NCBI GenBank assembly: GCA_021777105.1
Contig: JAIQZQ010000061.1
Coordinates: 1 to 64,000, forward strand
Source of the DNA: Candidatus Anammoxibacter sp.
Lineage (GTDB): Bacteria > Planctomycetota > Brocadiia > Brocadiales > Anammoxibacteraceae
Length of the DNA: 64,000 nt
Direction of reading: 5' to 3'
This document shows, in pieces, positions 60,274 to 64,000 of this stretch. The number at the start of each line of letters is the position of its first letter. Positions within the stretch are counted from its first letter, which is position 1. A program made the position numbers and the translations under genes. The notes under the pieces were generated by a model. It ran no database searches. It was not told where the DNA came from and worked only from the letters and a program-made list of their open reading frames with translations.

Positions 60274-61197
60274 TTAATAATGGACGAAGCTTTGTTCGAT
60301 CGCCTTTTTGGTAAAAGAGTATTCACTTTCATTGACACTATTGCAGTAAGCCGTTACGATGCGGTACGCTTCATTAAGCTCTTTCATTTTCTTGTCTTCT
60401 CCTTCATTTTTGTCAGGATGAACCTTTAACGAAATCTCCCGATAACTGGATTTAACCTCGTCAAACGTGCATTGTTCCTTGAGGCCCAGCGCGAGTCTGG
60501 CTTCATTAATAAGCTCAAACTTTCCCTTATTGAACTCAGATGACACAAAACTATAAGGAGGAAGAGGGCCTACATAATTGAAGATGAGAAAGTCGTCGCA
60601 TTTTTCCACAATTTCATCAAGAGCGTCGTCAAACAGCTCTTTTTTTGCTTTTTCCACTAGATAACTATTGTGGAGGATTACGGTCTCGCGAACTTTAGCC
60701 GTTTCAACATAATCGGCGACATGGCCGGATAACTTAGACTTCAGAGCCTGACTAATGGAGGTTTTATTCTTTTGAGATAATTCAAAGAAGGCTTTTCCGA
60801 CCGCAATTTTGTTGGAGATGTCCGCGCTTTTTGAAATTTCTACAATAGCTTTCTGAACATCAAATGAAACCTGAATAATGATCTCGGCCTTCCCCTTCAC
60901 TTTGTCCATGAGGGCTTTGAGCTGAATGGTTGCATTGATTAAAAACCGCCGGACTTCCTCCGCATTGCCGACTATGTTTCCAAATTGGAGCGGCGCCATG
61001 GTGTGGGCCGAAAAATAACCGGCATTGATTAGTTTATATTGGTCCCTGACTTGTTTTATAGTCGTTTCGTCTTCTAAGCAGGCTGAATTTCCTAATGTAA
61101 AACCAACCGCCGTCATACCTCTTTCAGCAATGGCGATGGTTCCTTTTCGGGGTTTCTCAATAATCCCATCAAGGATACCGCATATGAGTATTGCCAT
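60274..61197 (-). CDS. GvpF/GvpL-DnaJ J-domain fusion
   Basis: The protein of about 307 residues has a GvpF/L region at residues 1-220 (M-A-P-L-Q-F-G-N-I-V, L-H-N-S-Y-L-V-E, Y-V-G-P-L-P-P-Y-S-F) and a J domain at about 232-288 (A-R-L-A-L-G-L, L-K-V-H-P-D-K-N-E-G, E-L-N-E-A-Y-R-I-V). The H-P-D motif that stimulates Hsp70 is intact. The fusion would recruit DnaK directly to the GvpA assembly factor. I prefer the ATG at 61197 (M-A-I-L-I-C-G), eight bases after AAAAGGA, over the one at 61206. It is the first Gvp gene after the sensor kinase/regulator pair. Confidence 0.88.
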   Translation of the reverse strand: MAILICGILDGIIEKPRKGTIAIAERGMTAVGFTLGNSACLEDETTIKQVRDQYKLINAGYFSAHTMAPLQFGNIVGNAEEVRRFLINATIQLKALMDKVKGKAEIIIQVSFDVQKAIVEISKSADISNKIAVGKAFFELSQKNKTSISQALKSKLSGHVADYVETAKVRETVILHNSYLVEKAKKELFDDALDEIVEKCDDFLIFNYVGPLPPYSFVSSEFNKGKFELINEARLALGLKEQCTFDEVKSSYREISLKVHPDKNEGEDKKMKELNEAYRIVTAYCNSVNESEYSFTKKAIEQSFVHY

Positions 61198-61443
61198 ATT
61201 TTTCATCCTTTTTTCTTAAATGTTTACGCTTTTAAAAAGAGTTTATACTATAAACGGAAATAAATACTATTTAGAGCCCGTAGCGCCATCTTTACATACC
61301 CATCGTTCCCCTCTTTTTAGAGTGGATGTCGTTCGTTGTTACACGCTTCGGAGCTCAAAGTTGCCGGCGGCGATTAGCGCTACGCCTTGTGACGTGATAG
61401 TTGTAGTCGCAAATTTAATCTGAAAACAGTTTAAACGCGCTTT

Positions 61444-61830
61444 TTATTTTTTACCTGACTCAAGAGCATATCGAGCAGCCTTGCGAACTTCATTATTATC
61501 AAACGGTTTGCTAATAAATGACAAAAAAACGTTTTCATGCAATCCTGTTTGAATGGCCTTATCGTCTCCATAATAGTAACCGGAAATCATGATTAAACGA
61601 ATGTTATTATCTTTTATTTTAATGCGTTTTGCTAATTCAACCCCATCTATATCCGGTAATTTTATATCTACAAAAGCAATATTAAACGCATTTTCATTAA
61701 CTAATTTAATGGCATCATTGCCACTGGTTGTAGTAACGATGTTAAAATTCTCTTTTTTTAATATATTCTCTAATGCCCAGCACATATCTTCTTCATCGTC
61801 AACTATCAAAATATTAATATCATTAACCAT
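61444..61830 (-). CDS. Single-domain response regulator
   Basis: The 128-residue protein is a receiver alone: I-L-I-V-D-D-E-E-D-M, acceptor Asp in I-A-F-V-D-I-K-L-P-D-I-D-G, and I-S-K-P-F. With no output domain it probably acts by protein contact or as a relay. It starts two bases after the stop of the kinase gene, so the pair is co-transcribed. It ends about 250 bases before the GvpF/L-J gene. Confidence 0.92.
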   Translation of the reverse strand: MVNDINILIVDDEEDMCWALENILKKENFNIVTTTSGNDAIKLVNENAFNIAFVDIKLPDIDGVELAKRIKIKDNNIRLIMISGYYYGDDKAIQTGLHENVFLSFISKPFDNNEVRKAARYALESGKK

Positions 61831-61831
61831 C

Positions 61832-63352
61832 TTACTTTCCTCTTAAAGGTAGCTTAATTACAAAGGTAGTGCCTTCTCCTACCTTGCTATGCACATCTAT
61901 GGAACCGTTATGCTGTTTTATAATACTGTAACTTATGGACAACCCCAGTCCTGTCCCTTTGCCGACCGGCATGGTTGTAAAGAAAGGATCAAATATCTTG
62001 TCCTGATTCTCTTTAGATATACCGCAACCTGTATCAGAGAAGGAAATACTAACATTTTCATTGTTAGAAAGTTCGGCGCTTATGATCAATGTCCCATCGC
62101 CTATCATTGCATTAGACGCATTAAGTATCATATTAAGGAATACCTGCTTTAAAAGATTGTTATTTCCCTCAATAAAACCTATATTATCAGATAAAGATTT
62201 TTTTATTGTAATCCTTTGCAATTTTATCTGTTCGCCGACAAGACAAATAGTTTCTTCTATAATATCATTAATTTTTACCGGTTCAAGGCGTTCTTCCGAC
62301 GGACGGGCAAAACGAAGTAAATTCTCTATTATATGAGACGCCCGTTTAATGCCAGAGTATATCTTTTCAGAACATTCTTTTTGTAGTTTTTTGTCATAGG
62401 GCGAATCAGAAAGTAACTGGGCCGCCGCAAAGCTTACACCGAGCGGGTTTCGTATCTCATGCGCAATTCCGCCGGCCAGAACACCGATAGAAGCCATCTT
62501 GGCGGATTGAATGATCTGGGCTTCAAGTTTCCTCCTTTCAGTCAAATCTCTTCCGATTCCTACTATGCCTGTAATATTTCCACTATCCTCTTTCATAGGT
62601 GAAAATATCCAGGAAAGAAACACCTGCTTATTCTCTTTTGAAAGCATATTCATTTCCACTTTTTTAACCCTTTTGTCAATAGTTACATCGTTAATAGTGG
62701 ATTCCATCTCTTTTTTCTGCTCTTTTGGGCAGAATTTTGACAGGTATCTTCCGATGGTTTCTATACTTGTAAAACCGGATATCCTTTCAGCGGCGCTATT
62801 CCAGGTTAATATCGTGCCGTTTGGTTTTACAGATATCACAATATCGCTGGCGCTTTCCACGACACTCGCAAGATGCCGTTCAGCCATGCGAACCTCTTTG
62901 CCTAAACGCACCTGTTCCGTTATATCATCCATAAGCAACATAACGCTATCGGTTTGGCCTACAAAATCATTTAAAGGTATTAAACTGTAATAATAAACCC
63001 TTGCCGGCAGGCCGGGAGCGCGATATGTCATCTGTCTGCCGCCATAACCACGACCGGCTTCAAATACTTCTTTAATCCGCTCTTGAAGAAGTGTATAGTT
63101 CAGGATAGCGGAAGGAAACACTTTATCAATCTTCTTGCCGATTGTTTCTGTTTCAAGTTGTCTGGATTTTTCAAGAAAATTTTTATTTGCAAAAATTACG
63201 TCTAAAGATTTATTAAACATTAATATTGATGACGGAATGCTCGACAGGATCATATCGCACAGATACTGATATTTATGTTCGGATGCGCCTAATCTTAATT
63301 CCAGTGTTGATATATTTGCTCTTTCACACTTCTCTTTTCCAAATATAGCCAT
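61832..63352 (-). CDS. Soluble PAS-PAS histidine kinase (NtrB-like)
   Basis: The protein of about 506 residues has no membrane segment. A first PAS (about 25-150; F-N-K-S-L-D-V-I-F-A-N), a second PAS (about 155-275; A-S-D-I-V-I-S-V-K-P-N-G-T-I-L-T-W-N, R-D-L-T-E-R-R) and a NtrB-type transmitter (G-G-I-A-H-E-I-R-N-P-L-G, N-A-S-N-A-M-I, D-T-G-C-G-I, G-K-G-T-G-L-G-L-S-I-S-Y) follow in order. Start at the ATG 63352 with AGAGG upstream; an in-frame GTG is two codons earlier. With the receiver downstream it forms a two-component pair that may control or sense conditions for gas vesicle formation. Confidence 0.92.
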   Translation of the reverse strand: MAIFGKEKCERANISTLELRLGASEHKYQYLCDMILSSIPSSILMFNKSLDVIFANKNFLEKSRQLETETIGKKIDKVFPSAILNYTLLQERIKEVFEAGRGYGGRQMTYRAPGLPARVYYYSLIPLNDFVGQTDSVMLLMDDITEQVRLGKEVRMAERHLASVVESASDIVISVKPNGTILTWNSAAERISGFTSIETIGRYLSKFCPKEQKKEMESTINDVTIDKRVKKVEMNMLSKENKQVFLSWIFSPMKEDSGNITGIVGIGRDLTERRKLEAQIIQSAKMASIGVLAGGIAHEIRNPLGVSFAAAQLLSDSPYDKKLQKECSEKIYSGIKRASHIIENLLRFARPSEERLEPVKINDIIEETICLVGEQIKLQRITIKKSLSDNIGFIEGNNNLLKQVFLNMILNASNAMIGDGTLIISAELSNNENVSISFSDTGCGISKENQDKIFDPFFTTMPVGKGTGLGLSISYSIIKQHNGSIDVHSKVGEGTTFVIKLPLRGK

Positions 63353-63560
63353 GACCACCTCTTTTAATTAACAATAGACAATTGTCAATCTAAACAATAA
63401 ATAGTTTTATTCAAGTATTGAACACAACAGAAAGTGAAGGCGCCCTGTTAACCTTAGGAACGCGGAAGAAATAAAATGTTTATAAATTTTGCAATTGGCA
63501 ATTAAAAGCCTGAGGAGGCTTTTTCCACCTCGCTCCAAAACCACAGTTTGAGATCGGAAC

Positions 63561-63637
63561 AATTCGAGAAGCCCCAACTTCGTGTTTGATTGCAAACATC
63601 TCTAATTGTTATACGCGAAGCTGGGGCTTCTTGAATT
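63561..63637. repeat. 77-bp element with 22-base inverted arms
   Basis: Arms 63561-63582 and 63616-63637 match with two differences (AATTCGAGAAGCCCCAACTT against its reversed partner), enclosing a loop of about 33 bases that itself contains TGTTTG/CAAACA. It lies upstream of the kinase operon in a gene-free region. It could be a small palindromic mobile element or a structured leader. Confidence 0.5.
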
Positions 63638-63688
63638 GCCGGTTACCATGCAGGGGCTTGGCATCCAGAGCGATCAGTAATTAAAAAA

Positions 63689-63730
63689 ACATCTTGTCAA
63701 ATTTGGTCAAAACTTAACTCATAAGATAAT
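63689..63730. promoter_or_regulatory. Operon-boundary motif, best-conserved copy
   Basis: AACATCTTGTCAAATTTGGT followed by CAAAACTTAACTCATAAGATA is nearly the same as 55182-55222 and 56168-56209, with a diverged copy at 60203-60245. On the minus strand the tandem TTGAC(A/C) boxes lie one after the other about ten bases apart. It stands between the presumed second gvpA 3' end and the kinase operon. Confidence 0.55.
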
Positions 63731-63757
63731 AAATGTTTATAAAAGTTTAATTACAGA

Positions 63758-63794
63758 CTCCGGGGAGGACACATTATTTAGCCTCTCCCCGGAG
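63758..63794 (-). terminator. Second gvpA-type 3' hairpin
   Basis: CTCCGGGGA ... TCCCCGGAG with the same loop style and flanks as 59522-59558 (TTTATAAAA, TTTAATTACA before; TTATTTATTTG after on the plus strand). A TAG stop on the minus strand (plus-strand CTA 63820-63822) follows at the same distance as the gvpA stop. I infer that a second gvpA copy ends here and its body lies beyond base 64000. Confidence 0.55.
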
Positions 63795-63823
63795 ATATAT
63801 TTAATTATTTATTTGTGAGCTAA

Positions 63824-64000
63824 GGGCCTGCGCAAAAACAACTTGGTCTAAACGGGCTGAGATTTAGGTTAAATTTGGACAATCTGATTGAGCCGAACCG
63901 GATGCGTAGCCTTAGCGCGTTGAGGATTCGGTGATTGAAGATAGTTTAAAGTTAGCCTAAAGATGGGTGTGGCTAGACCAAGTTATTTTTGCGCAGGCCC
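63824..64000. mobile_element. 177-bp MITE-like element with 27-base terminal inverted repeats
   Basis: The left end (63824-63850) and right end (63974-64000) are inverted repeats with one mismatch, starting GGGCCTGCGCAAAAA. There is no coding capacity inside. Part of the interior recurs, decayed, at about 43027-43185. The right flank is outside the window, so a target-site duplication cannot be checked. The element lies immediately upstream (minus strand) of the presumed gvpA stop codon. Confidence 0.7.

Overview
The window reads as a stretch of a Gram-negative, gas-vacuolate bacterium of low to moderate G+C. The signs are lipoproteins, a beta-barrel outer-membrane protein and very many PAS and Cache sensor kinases. 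The style of its histidine kinases, formylglycine-enzyme-like lipoproteins and caspase/effector-domain proteins suggests a member of the former Deltaproteobacteria (Desulfobacterota) or a neighbouring phylum. That placement is inference; no rRNA or other marker gene is present.

Region 1 (about 1-6650) is very AT-rich. It holds a secreted TPR protein, three lipoprotein or exported-protein genes (one a formylglycine-enzyme-like domain fused to HEAT-like repeats), a truncated lipoprotein paralogue and a truncated HU gene. The two truncated genes meet at a perfect 59-bp palindrome. The region ends with the 3' half of a tRNA-Pro(TGG) gene.

Region 2 (6655-24189) is a genomic island of about 17.5 kb. 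It is bracketed by two direct copies of the same unit: HU gene, an 11-bp-phased repeat cluster, then the tRNA-Pro 3' half. A frameshifted tyrosine-recombinase remnant lies just outside the right copy. The island carries a HigBA/RelE-type toxin-antitoxin pair and a two-gene Cap4-like nuclease plus SMC-like ATPase that looks like anti-phage defence. It also carries decayed nuclease and PIN genes and a group II intron fragment. Its centrepiece is a minus-strand run of HD hydrolase, radical SAM enzyme, caspase, nonsense-interrupted sulfotransferase, a helical-repeat protein sharing an adaptor-like domain with the caspase, RmlB-like epimerase/dehydratase, nucleotidyltransferase and carbamoyltransferase. 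This is the best candidate in the window for an undescribed system.

Region 3 (about 25-45.7 kb, all minus strand) is a signalling array. Inner-membrane Cache/HAMP/PAS histidine kinases are paired with substrate-binding proteins that have no ABC transporter, together with one alginate-export-like outer-membrane barrel. Receiver-kinase hybrids, a receiver-PAS protein and a receiver-HD-GYP c-di-GMP phosphodiesterase follow. Three kinases share nearly identical transmitter DNA, which points to module duplication and gene conversion. One duplicated sensor has lost its kinase domain.

Region 4 (about 45.8-64 kb, minus strand) is a gas vesicle cluster: GvpA, a GvpC-like coiled coil, zinc-finger proteins, GvpN, GvpF/L, GvpG, a double ArsA-type ATPase, small GvpA-family proteins, GvpK, GvpJ, a second GvpF/L, a CDC48-type AAA ATPase, a receiver-PAS protein and two GvpH/Hsp20-like proteins. 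A GvpF/L-DnaJ fusion and a sensor kinase/response regulator pair lie upstream. A conserved motif of about 40 bp recurs at four operon boundaries, and a 3' flank identical in style to that of gvpA at 63.7 kb implies a second gvpA just beyond the window, next to a 177-bp inverted-repeat element. The likely biology is buoyancy control linked to multi-input two-component and c-di-GMP signalling.
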